Below are positions 52,222 to 60,276 of a DNA stretch of 64,000 bases, piece after piece. This stretch comes from an uncultured Muribaculaceae bacterium. GTDB lineage: Bacteria; Bacteroidota; Bacteroidia; Bacteroidales; Muribaculaceae. The translations under genes were made by a program, and so were the position numbers. The stretch covers positions 1 to 64,000 of the forward strand of contig CAJTWH010000016.1 of assembly GCA_910579995.1 (NCBI GenBank), read 5' to 3'. Within the stretch, counting starts at the first letter, position 1, and each line of letters begins with the position of its first letter. The notes under the pieces were generated by a model. The model saw only the letters and a program-made list of their open reading frames with translations. It was not told where the DNA came from and did no database searches.

Positions 52222-53106
52222 TTACATCACATTGAGCACCTGCTCTTTGATTTGCTCGAGGAGGTCTTTCATCTTCACGACAATGGCTTGCATGCCGGCG
52301 TGGTTGCTCTTGGAGCCGAGGGTATTGATCTCGCGGCCCATCTCCTGTGAGATGAATCCGAGTTTCTTGCCTTGGCCGGGTGTTGGCGCTTCCATTGTTT
52401 CGATGAAATATGAGAGGTGCTTGGCCAAGCGCTGCTTCTCCTCGTTGACATCGAGCTTCTCGATATAGAAAATCATCTCCTGCTCAAGGCGACCTTTATC
52501 TACCTCTACGGCCGGAATCTTTGCGAGGGCGTCTTCAAGACGCTGGCGTATCTTGGGCACGCGCTCCTGCTCGAAAGGCTCGATCTGAGCCAAGAGGTCT
52601 TTGATGGCGTCGATACGCAGACGGAAGAATTTCTCAAGTTCAAGACCCTCGGCACGACGGTGAGCCATAAGCGCCTTTACAGCCTCGCCTACAGCACTGT
52701 AGAGCACTTCAAGATCAGCCTCAGCCACCTCCGGAGTGGAAGTGTGCATAGCCTCCGGCATAGTCATGACAATGCGGAGCAAGTCGGCCGGCAGGTCGAT
52801 ACCGAGAGCCGAGGCCGCCTTTTCAATCTGCGCCTTATACTTGCGCATCACGTCGATGTTGAGCTCTGCCGGAGCTGCAGTGTCGGCCTCAGGAAGCGTC
52901 TCGCATGTCACCAGCAGGTCGGCTTTGCCTCGCTCTATAGCACGTCCTACAATGGCGCGCGCTTCAAGCTCGCCCTCACGGAATAGAAAAGGAAGACGTA
53001 CGTTGAGATCTAACTGTTTGCTGTTGAGCGATTTTATCTCTACATTTATTTTGTGGGTTCTGGTGGAGGCACTCGCCTTGCCAAACCCGGTCATCGACAT
53101 GAGCAT
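52222..53106 (-). CDS. yicC: YicC-family endoribonuclease
   Basis: A 294-aa YicC protein: N-terminal SMTGFGKASA, typical KSLNSKQLDLNVRLPFLF, and the DUF1732 C-terminus GKKLGFISQEMGREINTLGSKSN with the conserved E-x-x-R-E-x-N motif. YicC homologues are endoribonucleases that cut small RNAs. The start is placed at MLMSMTGFGK, since a -7 box (53131-53138) puts the transcript start near 53124, which excludes the upstream ATG at 53133. Divergent from tsaB with about 100 bases between. Confidence 0.93.
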   Translation of the reverse strand: MLMSMTGFGKASASTRTHKINVEIKSLNSKQLDLNVRLPFLFREGELEARAIVGRAIERGKADLLVTCETLPEADTAAPAELNIDVMRKYKAQIEKAASALGIDLPADLLRIVMTMPEAMHTSTPEVAEADLEVLYSAVGEAVKALMAHRRAEGLELEKFFRLRIDAIKDLLAQIEPFEQERVPKIRQRLEDALAKIPAVEVDKGRLEQEMIFYIEKLDVNEEKQRLAKHLSYFIETMEAPTPGQGKKLGFISQEMGREINTLGSKSNHAGMQAIVVKMKDLLEQIKEQVLNVM

Positions 53107-53130
53107 GATATATACAAATTTATGATAGTG

Positions 53131-53138
53131 CAAAATTA
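53131..53138 (-). promoter_or_regulatory. Promoter -7 box of yicC
   Basis: TAATTTTG on the minus strand; start of transcription about 7 bases downstream, between the unlikely ATG at 53133 and the chosen ATG at 53106. Confidence 0.5.
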
Positions 53139-53181
53139 CAAAATATTGCCGTGAAACTATGTTTTTTAACGTAAAAAATAG

Positions 53182-53189
53182 TAACTTTG
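53182..53189 (+). promoter_or_regulatory. Promoter -7 box of the tsaB operon
   Basis: TAACTTTG, 19 bases before the tsaB ATG, divergent from the yicC promoter 44 bases away. Confidence 0.55.
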
Positions 53190-53207
53190 CCGTAAAAGAA
53201 GCACTTC

Positions 53208-53909
53208 ATGGCAACAATACTCAATATAGAAACATCGGGGTCGCCGTGTTCGGCAGCCCTCACATCAGAAGGCATGATAGTGGCGCACCGCGAGGATTTC
53301 GAGGGGCGCAACCATGCCACAATGTTAAGCGGATTTGTAAAACATTGCCTTGACTATGCACGTGAGCACGAGATGAAACTCGATGCCGTGGCTGTGAGCA
53401 TGGGGCCGGGCAGCTATACCGGTCTGCGCATAGGTCTGAGCGAGGCCAAAGGTCTGGCCTACGCGCTCGATATCCCTCTTATCGGGGTAGATACCCTCAA
53501 GTTGCTCGCAACGAGAGTGATGTTCTCTACCGATGAAATTGACCCCGACACAATATTCGTGCCTATGGTCGACGCCCGCCGCATGGAGGTATACACCGCC
53601 GCCTACGACTTCGCGCTCAACGAGTTGCTCCGTCCGCAGGCACTTATCCTCGACCAAGACTCTTACGGCGATCTGCGTGCCTCGGGTCGTCCCATACTAT
53701 ATTTCGGCAGCGGTGCGGCAAAAGCTCAGGAAATTTTCGCCGCCACTCCGGGGGCGCAATATGTGCCTGATGTAGAGGCTCTCGCGGTAGACATGATAGC
53801 CCTTGCCGAGCGCTCGTATGCCATGCGCGATTTCATCGACACCGCATATTCGACGCCCGCATATCTAAAGGAATTCCAAGCCACAACGCCCAAGCACAAG
53901 GTAATATGA
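53208..53909 (+). CDS. tsaB: tRNA threonylcarbamoyladenosine protein TsaB
   Basis: A 233-aa ASKHA-fold protein that partners TsaD in making t6A at position 37 of ANN-reading tRNAs. Seen: ILNIETSGSPCSAALTS at the N-terminus (phosphate loop), then SMGPGSYTGLRIGLSEAKGLAYAL, the TsaB signature, and VPMVDARRMEVYTAAY. It lacks the HxxxH metal motif of TsaD, as expected. Its stop overlaps the next gene by 4 bases. Confidence 0.95.
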   Translation: MATILNIETSGSPCSAALTSEGMIVAHREDFEGRNHATMLSGFVKHCLDYAREHEMKLDAVAVSMGPGSYTGLRIGLSEAKGLAYALDIPLIGVDTLKLLATRVMFSTDEIDPDTIFVPMVDARRMEVYTAAYDFALNELLRPQALILDQDSYGDLRASGRPILYFGSGAAKAQEIFAATPGAQYVPDVEALAVDMIALAERSYAMRDFIDTAYSTPAYLKEFQATTPKHKVI

Positions 53910-54487
53910 CCGACTATAGCGACGACATACGCGCTGCCGTGGCTGTGCTGCGAAAAGGCGGAATCATACTCTACCCTACCGACACGGTCTGGGGCATAGG
54001 GTGCGACGCCACCAATTCAGAGGCAGTGCGGAAGGTGTTTGAAATCAAACGGCGCGAAGACGCCAAAGCCCTCATAACCCTTGTAGGGTCGGAGGCGCAA
54101 CTTGAGCGGACAGTAAGCGGTATACCCGACGTTGCATACCAGCTTATCGAATTCAGCGACAAGCCCCTGACAATAGTTTACGACGGCATTGCGCCCTACT
54201 CGGGCATAGCTCCCGAGCTCTTGGCGCCCGACGGCAGCATAGGCGTGCGCCTTACCGGCGAAGACTTCAGCCGCCGGCTCTGCCTCGCTTTCGGCAAGCC
54301 TATCGTATCAACCTCCGCCAATATAAGCGGAGAGCCTGCTGCGGCAACTTTCGCTGAAATCTCACAGGAAATACTCGACGCCGCCGACTATGTGTGTACT
54401 TCGCGTCGCACCGACTGCACACCGGCAAAACCGTCTACTGTAATGCGCCTGAGCGAAGACGGCTCTTTCAAGGTTATCAGACCATAG
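53906..54487 (+). CDS. tsaC: L-threonylcarbamoyladenylate synthase (Sua5/YrdC)
   Basis: A 193-aa YrdC-type enzyme making threonylcarbamoyl-AMP from Thr, bicarbonate and ATP, the first step of t6A synthesis. Motifs: GGIILYPTDTVWGIGCDATN, KRREDAKALITLV, DGSIGVRLTG and STSANISGEPA. It is the short form without the Sua5 C-terminal domain. tsaB-tsaC overlap means that both are made together; tsaD and tsaE are not in the window. One target is the tRNA-Thr encoded at 42255. Confidence 0.95.
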   Translation: MTDYSDDIRAAVAVLRKGGIILYPTDTVWGIGCDATNSEAVRKVFEIKRREDAKALITLVGSEAQLERTVSGIPDVAYQLIEFSDKPLTIVYDGIAPYSGIAPELLAPDGSIGVRLTGEDFSRRLCLAFGKPIVSTSANISGEPAAATFAEISQEILDAADYVCTSRRTDCTPAKPSTVMRLSEDGSFKVIRP

Positions 54488-54497
54488 GGCTACATCC

Positions 54498-55922
54498 ATG
54501 CAGCAGATCACCAAACATCGGATACGCTATGCCTTGGCCGACTTTCTGACGGCCAACATCGGTTTCTGCATATTCGATATAATACGTTATTATACCATTC
54601 CCGACGCATTGCGAGGCTTCCATCTGTCGGGATTTCTGCTGCATACGCCGGTGCTTTTAGAGCAGTTGCTCGTGCCGGTGGTTGTAGTGCTGCTATATGC
54701 CCTCTTCGGCTGCTACAACCGCGCCAATACGCTCTATAAATCGCGCCTCGACGAGACTTTTACAACTTTGATTGTATCGGTGTTGGTAATGCTCGGTGTG
54801 TTTTTCACCGCTCTTATCAACGACACCATACCGGAGCGTATCACCAACTACGAGTTGATGGCCACGCTGTTGCTGTCGCTGTTTATACCCACTTACATCG
54901 CACGCATGATATTGCTCACAGCCAATGCAAGGCGAGTGCAGCGCGGCGACTATGTGATGGACACGGTGGTGATAGGCGCAGGCAAAGACCATGAGGCGCG
55001 TCTGCGCAAGATAATGCGCTCGGCAAACCGCTCGGGCATGAAGCTGATAGCAGCCATAGATATCGACGGCAACGCCGAGAGCGACTCCATACTCGGGCTG
55101 CCCATATATCGCGGCGACGATGTCGTGGAGCTGTGCCGACGGCTGAAAGCTCAGGCTGTAGTGATTTTGCCCGGAGCCAAGGGGCTTGCACAGATTACCG
55201 AAGTTATAGAAAGACTGTATCTGCTCGACAAACCACTTTTTGTGACCCCTGACCTGCATGGCATGTTCGGCCTGCGCCCCAAGATATCGCAGGTTTCGGC
55301 AGAGCCTGTTGTGGATATCACCAACGCGCGGATATCACAGGCAGCCATCAACTTCAAGCGCGCAGGCGACATCGTGGTATCGGCATTGTCGCTAATTGTG
55401 CTCAGCCCCGTGCTCGCAGCCATTGCCATTGCAGTGAAAAGCGATTCGAAAGGCCCGGTGCTCTACCGGCAGGAACGTATAGGACTTCACAAGAAGCCTT
55501 TCATGATCAACAAATTCCGCACCATGCGCACCGACGCCGAAAACGCCGGGCCGGCACTCTCCCGCGAGAACGACCCCCGCATAACCCGGCTCGGGCATTT
55601 TCTGCGCAAATACCGTCTTGACGAACTTCCTCAGTTCTGGAACGTGCTGATCGGCGACATGTCGCTCGTAGGGCCACGCCCCGAGCGCGAATACTACATC
55701 CGCCAAATCATTGAGCGCCACCCGGCCTACAGCCTCATACATCAGGTGCGCCCCGGCATAACATCGTGGGGCATGGTGAAATACGGCTACGCCTCGACAA
55801 TCGACCAAATGCTCGAACGCCTTGAATACGACCTCCTATATATAGAGAACGTGAGCCTCGGCGTCGACCTCAAAATATTATTTTACACTATCAGCACAGT
55901 TGTAACCGGCAAAGGCCTCTGA
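54498..55922 (+). CDS. Undecaprenyl-phosphate sugar phosphotransferase (WbaP/WcaJ type)
   Basis: A 474-aa polyisoprenyl-phosphate hexose-1-P transferase that starts a capsule or exopolysaccharide repeat on the lipid carrier. Four to five N-terminal membrane helices (about 1-140), a CoA-binding-like Rossmann domain (about 150-260, TVVIGAGKD), then helix RAGDIVVSALSLIVLSPVL and the catalytic domain: KGPVLYRQERIGL, MINKFRTMRTDAE, LRKYRLDELPQFWNVLIGDMS, VGPRPERE. Full length for the family. It follows tsaC by 10 bases and precedes the ClC gene by 25, so it is carried in the same string of plus-strand genes. Confidence 0.9.
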   Translation: MQQITKHRIRYALADFLTANIGFCIFDIIRYYTIPDALRGFHLSGFLLHTPVLLEQLLVPVVVVLLYALFGCYNRANTLYKSRLDETFTTLIVSVLVMLGVFFTALINDTIPERITNYELMATLLLSLFIPTYIARMILLTANARRVQRGDYVMDTVVIGAGKDHEARLRKIMRSANRSGMKLIAAIDIDGNAESDSILGLPIYRGDDVVELCRRLKAQAVVILPGAKGLAQITEVIERLYLLDKPLFVTPDLHGMFGLRPKISQVSAEPVVDITNARISQAAINFKRAGDIVVSALSLIVLSPVLAAIAIAVKSDSKGPVLYRQERIGLHKKPFMINKFRTMRTDAENAGPALSRENDPRITRLGHFLRKYRLDELPQFWNVLIGDMSLVGPRPEREYYIRQIIERHPAYSLIHQVRPGITSWGMVKYGYASTIDQMLERLEYDLLYIENVSLGVDLKILFYTISTVVTGKGL

Positions 55923-55947
55923 AGCCGCCACCACAAGCAACAATATT

Positions 55948-57747
55948 ATGGTAGAAAAAATCACCCCCTTGCGCCACCTGCATGAGATGTTTCTCAGCTT
56001 CGTGACATGGCGCGAACGACATATCAAAGAACGCAACTTTGTGCTCATACTGGCATTTTTTGTCGGTATCTTCTGCGGAGTGGCCGCTCTTGTGCTTAAA
56101 TTTCTCATACATACCATCTCAGCAGTCTTGACCTCGCAGGTCAACCCCGAGGCCGGCAACTACCTCTATATCCTCCTGCCAGCTGTCGGCGTGGTGCTTA
56201 CGGCCCTATATGTGAGATATGTTGTCCGCGATGATATAAGCCACGGTGTCACGCGTGTGCTCTATTCGATTTCGCAAAACAAGAGCCGCCTCAAAAGGCA
56301 TAACATTTACACATCGGTCCTTGCCAGTTCTGTCACAATTGGCTTCGGCGGATCTGTCGGAGCCGAGGGCCCGATAGTGTATACCGGAGCTGCGATAGGG
56401 TCGAATTTAGGACGTGTATTCCGCATGTCGCCCCGAATATTGATGATACTCGTAGGCTGCGGTGCCGCGGCAGGTATCGCCGGAATTTTCAAGGCTCCGA
56501 TTGCCGGCTTGCTCTTTACCCTTGAGGTGCTTATGCTCGACCTTACGGCGGTGTCGGTAATGCCGCTGCTGATAGCCTCTATCACCAGCACCACCCTCGC
56601 CTACGTATATACCGGCTACGAATTCGAGTTTTTCTTCGCCCAGACCGAAGACTTCTATACCTCGCGCATACCCTACGTGATAATGCTCGGCGTAGTATGC
56701 GGCTTCATGTCGCTATACTTCACGAGGGCGATGAACATGATGGAGAATTTTTTCCGCCGCTTTAAAAACCGCTGGTACAAGACCATCATAGGCTGCGCCA
56801 TACTTTCGGCCTTAGTGTTCTTCTTCCCGCCGCTCTACGGCGAGGGTTACGGCTCTATCACAGGCCTGCTTGCAGGAGATACATCTTCCATTGTCGACGG
56901 CTCGATTTTCTACAACGACCGCTATCAATTCTGGTTTCTGGCTTTGTTTATCGGCCTTGTGGTGATGTTCAAGGCCTTTGCCACCTCGGCTACCAACGGT
57001 GCCGGCGGCGTTGGCGGCACATTCGCACCCTCGCTCTATGTAGGCTGCCTCACAGGCTTCCTCTACGCCTTCATACTCAACCACTTCGGATGGATAGAGC
57101 TTTCTACCAAAAACTTCGCCCTCATAGGCATGGCAGGCGTGATGAGCGGCGTAATGCACGCCCCATTGATGGCAATCTTCCTCACTGCCGAGCTCACCGG
57201 CGGCTACGACCTTTTCCTGCCCTTGCTCATTGTGAGCACAATCTCATACGGCACAATCAAGATATTCGAGCCATACTCGATATATACCATGCGTCTTGCC
57301 AAGCGCGGCGAATTGCTCACCCATCGCAAAGACCAAGCCGTGCTCACGCTGCTTAAAGTCAACAATGTAATCGAGACCGACTTCCTGCCCGTATACCCCG
57401 ACATGACGCTCAAAGACATGGTGGATGTGATATCGAAGAGCAAGCGAAACCTTTTCCCGGTAATCAACGACAAGCGCGAGCTCGTAGGCATAGTACTGCT
57501 CGATGAAATAAGGAACATCATGTTCCGCCCCGACCTCTACCGTCGCATGCGCGTAAGCACATTCATGTCAATGCCACCGGCCAAAATCGAAATCAACGAC
57601 AGCATGGACAAGGTGATGAAGACCTTCGACGACACCGGCGCATGGAACCTGCCCGTAGTCGAAGGCAACACCTACGTAGGCTTCGTATCGAAGAGCAAAA
57701 TCTTCAACTCCTACCGCCGCGTCCTCCGCCACTATTGCGACGACTGA
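55948..57747 (+). CDS. clcA: ClC chloride channel/antiporter with CBS pair
   Basis: A 599-aa ClC-family membrane protein. Selectivity-filter segments: GSVGAEGP (135-142, with the gating Glu at 140, so a Cl-/H+ exchanger is likely), GIFKAPIAGLLFTLEV, and GAGGVGGTFAPSLYVG. A cytoplasmic C-terminal CBS pair (about 470-590) would bind adenine nucleotides. The gene ends inside the convergent hom gene: their 3' ends overlap by 16 bases (57732-57747). Confidence 0.92.
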   Translation: MVEKITPLRHLHEMFLSFVTWRERHIKERNFVLILAFFVGIFCGVAALVLKFLIHTISAVLTSQVNPEAGNYLYILLPAVGVVLTALYVRYVVRDDISHGVTRVLYSISQNKSRLKRHNIYTSVLASSVTIGFGGSVGAEGPIVYTGAAIGSNLGRVFRMSPRILMILVGCGAAAGIAGIFKAPIAGLLFTLEVLMLDLTAVSVMPLLIASITSTTLAYVYTGYEFEFFFAQTEDFYTSRIPYVIMLGVVCGFMSLYFTRAMNMMENFFRRFKNRWYKTIIGCAILSALVFFFPPLYGEGYGSITGLLAGDTSSIVDGSIFYNDRYQFWFLALFIGLVVMFKAFATSATNGAGGVGGTFAPSLYVGCLTGFLYAFILNHFGWIELSTKNFALIGMAGVMSGVMHAPLMAIFLTAELTGGYDLFLPLLIVSTISYGTIKIFEPYSIYTMRLAKRGELLTHRKDQAVLTLLKVNNVIETDFLPVYPDMTLKDMVDVISKSKRNLFPVINDKRELVGIVLLDEIRNIMFRPDLYRRMRVSTFMSMPPAKIEINDSMDKVMKTFDDTGAWNLPVVEGNTYVGFVSKSKIFNSYRRVLRHYCDD

Positions 57748-58952
57748 TCAAGGTGCTCGTAGAACGAGGAGCAGGAGGCGAGGAATACGTCGGGGGCGGC
57801 GATGATTTCGCGATGTGATATCAGGTCGGCCAAGTTGATGTCGCCTATCACATAGCATGATTCTTCCGATATATATTGCTCGTGTATCTTACTGAATGGC
57901 AGCAGCGAGGGTATATCGGTCGACGAATAGCGCACGTAGATTTTCAGGCTAATGTCTGTGGTATATTCAGGCCGGTCAAGATAGTGCATTTTCTTGTACT
58001 CGTAGCGGTAATCGTGGCGGCGGGCCATGATGTCGCTCAATATTGAAGAGGCTGTCGGGAGTGCTCCGGCGCCTTTTCCGAACATAAACTGGCGGTCGTA
58101 GCACTCGCCGCGGATAACAACGCCGTTGTACTCATCATCGACACTGTAGATATACTTGCCGGGGCGCACAAACTCGGGCATTACAAACATGGTGAAGCGG
58201 CCTCCACCGACTTTGGCCACCTGCGCAACGAGCTTTATCTTCACTCCTTTCTCACGGGCATACTGAATGTCGGAATCATGGATGGCCGATATGCCGTAGG
58301 TGAAAATATCGTCGGGGCTGACATATACACCGAGAGCATGGACGGTGATTATGACCAGTTTGAAAAGAGAGTCGTAGCCCTCGATATCAAATGTAGGGTC
58401 GCTCTCGGCGAAGCCAAGTGCCTGAGCCTTGGCAAGAGCGGAGGCATAGCTTTCGCCATGGTCGAAGACACGCGAGAGGATATAATTTGACGATCCATTG
58501 AGTATGCCTTTCACCTCAAGGAGCAGGTCGTTGTCGTAGTACTCTTCGAGATTGCGGATAACCGGGATAGAGCCGCACGATGAGGCGTCGTAGAGCAATG
58601 CGGTGTCGTAGCGGCGTTGAAGTTCTATCAGCTCAGGCAGATGGCGCGCTATCATGGCCTTGTTGCCTGACACTACGGGTATGCCCTTGCCAAGGGCTTC
58701 GCTTACAATCTTATATGAAGCCTCGGCATTGTCGATTACTTCTACGATGAGGTCGATGTCGGTGGCGTCGAGGATATCTGCCGGCTTGTCGGTCAGCAAT
58801 CCGTCAGGAAGCTCTATCAGGCGTGGTTTGCTGATATCGCGCACGCATATCCGCCTTATCTCGGCATGAGCGTTGGGCGCTTTTTCGATTACTTTATATA
58901 TACCTTGGCCTACGACTCCGAAGCCGAAGAGACCTATTCGAATCTTATTCAT
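57732..58952 (-). CDS. hom: Homoserine dehydrogenase
   Basis: Reduces aspartate semialdehyde to homoserine for methionine and threonine. The 406-aa protein has the Rossmann loop GFGVVGQG (10-17), the substrate region VKGILNGSSNYIL and FAESDPTFDIEGYD, with the catalytic Lys/Asp region KLVIITVHALG. The C-terminal ~70 residues (ISLKIYVRYSSTDIPSLLPFSKIHEQY) look like a remnant ACT-like regulatory domain. Free-standing, not fused to aspartokinase. It overlaps metX by 8 bases, so both are under the leader described at 59983-60204. Confidence 0.95.
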   Translation of the reverse strand: MNKIRIGLFGFGVVGQGIYKVIEKAPNAHAEIRRICVRDISKPRLIELPDGLLTDKPADILDATDIDLIVEVIDNAEASYKIVSEALGKGIPVVSGNKAMIARHLPELIELQRRYDTALLYDASSCGSIPVIRNLEEYYDNDLLLEVKGILNGSSNYILSRVFDHGESYASALAKAQALGFAESDPTFDIEGYDSLFKLVIITVHALGVYVSPDDIFTYGISAIHDSDIQYAREKGVKIKLVAQVAKVGGGRFTMFVMPEFVRPGKYIYSVDDEYNGVVIRGECYDRQFMFGKGAGALPTASSILSDIMARRHDYRYEYKKMHYLDRPEYTTDISLKIYVRYSSTDIPSLLPFSKIHEQYISEESCYVIGDINLADLISHREIIAAPDVFLASCSSFYEHLDQSSQ

Positions 58953-59982
58953 TGATAAAGGGCGTTAAAATTTGGTTTAATTGCTGATGTTCAACTAAAA
59001 AGCCATCGTGGCCGAACGGGCTTTCAATCTCGTGCCAGCGGGCCTGCGGCAGGCGGTCGGCAAGCGAGCGCATTTCAGCAGGAGTGAAAATGATATCTGT
59101 GGAAATGCCCACTACTATGGCAGGTATATCGATTGAAGCCAATGCCTTGTCTACGCCTCCGCGCCCACGGCCTATATCGTGGGTGTCGAAAGCGTCGAGA
59201 ATCGCCACGTATGAATAGGCATTGTAGCGGCGCACAAGTTTCTCGCCTTGATAGCGTTGATATGTGCACGGACGGCGGAGCGCAAATGCGTCGATATCAT
59301 CAGCGTCGCGTTGGGTGAGATTGTAGCCCTCCGGGCCGCGGTAGGAAAGCAAACCGATGGCTCTTGCCGCCGCAAGCCCTGCCTGCGCCGCGTCGGCGCG
59401 GGGCTCTCCGTAGGTAGGGTCGCTTTTTATGGCCATACGTTGGGTCTCATCTATGGCTATAGTCCACGGAGAGGCTTTGGCGTCGGTGGCTATCAATATG
59501 AGTTTATCGAAGCGCTGCGGCTCTGCTGCCGCCCATTCAAGAGCCTGAAAGCCGCCTACCGAACTGCCGACAAGAGCATATATCTGCCCGATACCCAATA
59601 TCTCAGCCAGCAGGCGATGAGCAGCTACCATGTCGGCGATGGTAAAGCGCGGAAAGGTGTCATAATAAGGCTCTCCCATAGCCGGATTGACATGCAGCGG
59701 CCCTGTGGTGCCATAATGCGACCCGAGGATATTGGCGCAGACCACATACCATTTGTCCGGGTCGAGAAAAGCTCCAGGCTCAACAGTATGAGGCCACCAG
59801 TCAGCCACATCGCTGTTGGCAGTCAAGGCGTGGCAAACCCACACTACATTGTCGCGCGCCTCATTGAGGGTGCCGTAGCTGTGATAGGCTATCGTCAATT
59901 CGGGTAAGACCTCGCCCGATTCAAGGACAAAGGGTCTGTGGCTTCGGATAATAACAGAATCTGTAGACATTTCTATAGACAT
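58945..59982 (-). CDS. metX: Homoserine O-acetyltransferase MetX
   Basis: A 345-aa alpha/beta hydrolase-fold acyltransferase that commits homoserine to methionine. Nucleophile Ser 141 in GSSVGG, then EWAAAEPQRFDKLILIATDAKASPW (in pieces), catalytic Asp in GISTDIIFTP and His in SPFGHDGF. The ATG at 59982 directly abuts the T run of the terminator upstream; ATG at 59970 (residue 5) is an alternative start. Its transcription should depend on reading through that terminator, controlled by a Met/Cys-rich leader ORF (60039-60143). It heads the metX-hom unit. Confidence 0.94.
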   Translation of the reverse strand: MSIEMSTDSVIIRSHRPFVLESGEVLPELTIAYHSYGTLNEARDNVVWVCHALTANSDVADWWPHTVEPGAFLDPDKWYVVCANILGSHYGTTGPLHVNPAMGEPYYDTFPRFTIADMVAAHRLLAEILGIGQIYALVGSSVGGFQALEWAAAEPQRFDKLILIATDAKASPWTIAIDETQRMAIKSDPTYGEPRADAAQAGLAAARAIGLLSYRGPEGYNLTQRDADDIDAFALRRPCTYQRYQGEKLVRRYNAYSYVAILDAFDTHDIGRGRGGVDKALASIDIPAIVVGISTDIIFTPAEMRSLADRLPQARWHEIESPFGHDGFLVEHQQLNQILTPFINE

Positions 59983-60010
59983 AAAAAAACCGGCTCAACC
60001 AAGGAGCCGG
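59983..60010 (-). terminator. Attenuator terminator before metX
   Basis: On the minus strand: CCGGCTC (60010-60004), 7-base loop, GAGCCGG (59996-59990), then seven U residues to 59983; the next base is the A of the metX ATG. A competing copy of the 3' arm, GAGCCGG at 60051-60045, sits in the last codons of the leader ORF and can pair with CCGGCTC to form an antiterminator. The pairings are seen; their control role is inferred. Confidence 0.85.
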
Positions 60011-60038
60011 CTTATGATGAGTAAATACGTGGACTATC

Positions 60039-60143
60039 TCACACCCGGCTCTGTCGGCTGCACATGCACATCATCATACCCATCATGGCCTCGCCCGAAG
60101 CAGGCGCGGTAAACTGACGGAAATATGTGGCATGTATGGTCAT
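60039..60143 (-). CDS. Methionine/cysteine-rich leader peptide of metX-hom
   Basis: A 34-codon ORF (ATG 60143, TGA 60041-60039) between promoter and attenuator. Residues 20-28 read MMGMMMCMC: six Met and two Cys in nine codons, spanning 60086-60060. The first half (MTIHATYFRQFTAPASGEA) is ordinary. A ribosome that finishes at the stop codon would cover GAGCCGG (60051-60045), letting the terminator form. A ribosome waiting for Met-tRNA at 60086-60063 would leave it free to make the antiterminator. This fits ribosome-mediated attenuation by methionine supply. It is short of usual annotation cut-offs. Confidence 0.8.
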   Translation of the reverse strand: MTIHATYFRQFTAPASGEAMMGMMMCMCSRQSRV

Positions 60144-60173
60144 AATCAAAGCCGGTAATATTGTTTTCGGCTG

Positions 60174-60204
60174 CAAAGTTAAACACAAAATTTGATTCCG
60201 CAAA
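60174..60204 (-). promoter_or_regulatory. Consensus promoter of metX-hom
   Basis: Minus strand: -33 TTTG (60204-60201), 19-base spacer, -7 TAACTTTG (60181-60174). Start of transcription expected near 60168, about 25 bases before the leader ORF. Confidence 0.75.
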
Positions 60205-60253
60205 CTTTTTGCCAAAATAATCTATAGCTGATATCAATTTTACAAATTATGCG

Positions 60254-60261
60254 TATCTTTG
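60254..60261 (+). promoter_or_regulatory. Promoter -7 box of the SGNH hydrolase
   Basis: TATCTTTG, 16 bases before the ATG at 60277, divergent from the metX promoter. The -33 box is poor. Confidence 0.5.
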
Positions 60262-60276
60262 CAAAAAATCTCTGCT

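Noticed and set aside
59983..60204. SAM-type riboswitch before metX
   Set aside because: The leader is too short for SAM-I and lacks its four-way junction; I see no SAM-II/SAH-like pseudoknot. The Met/Cys codon run and exclusive pairings explain the region better.
60034..60237. A 67-aa frame overlapping the metX leader in another phase
   Set aside because: Its start lies upstream of the consensus promoter (60174-60204), so it would not be on the transcript; the 34-codon Met-rich ORF is in the right place.
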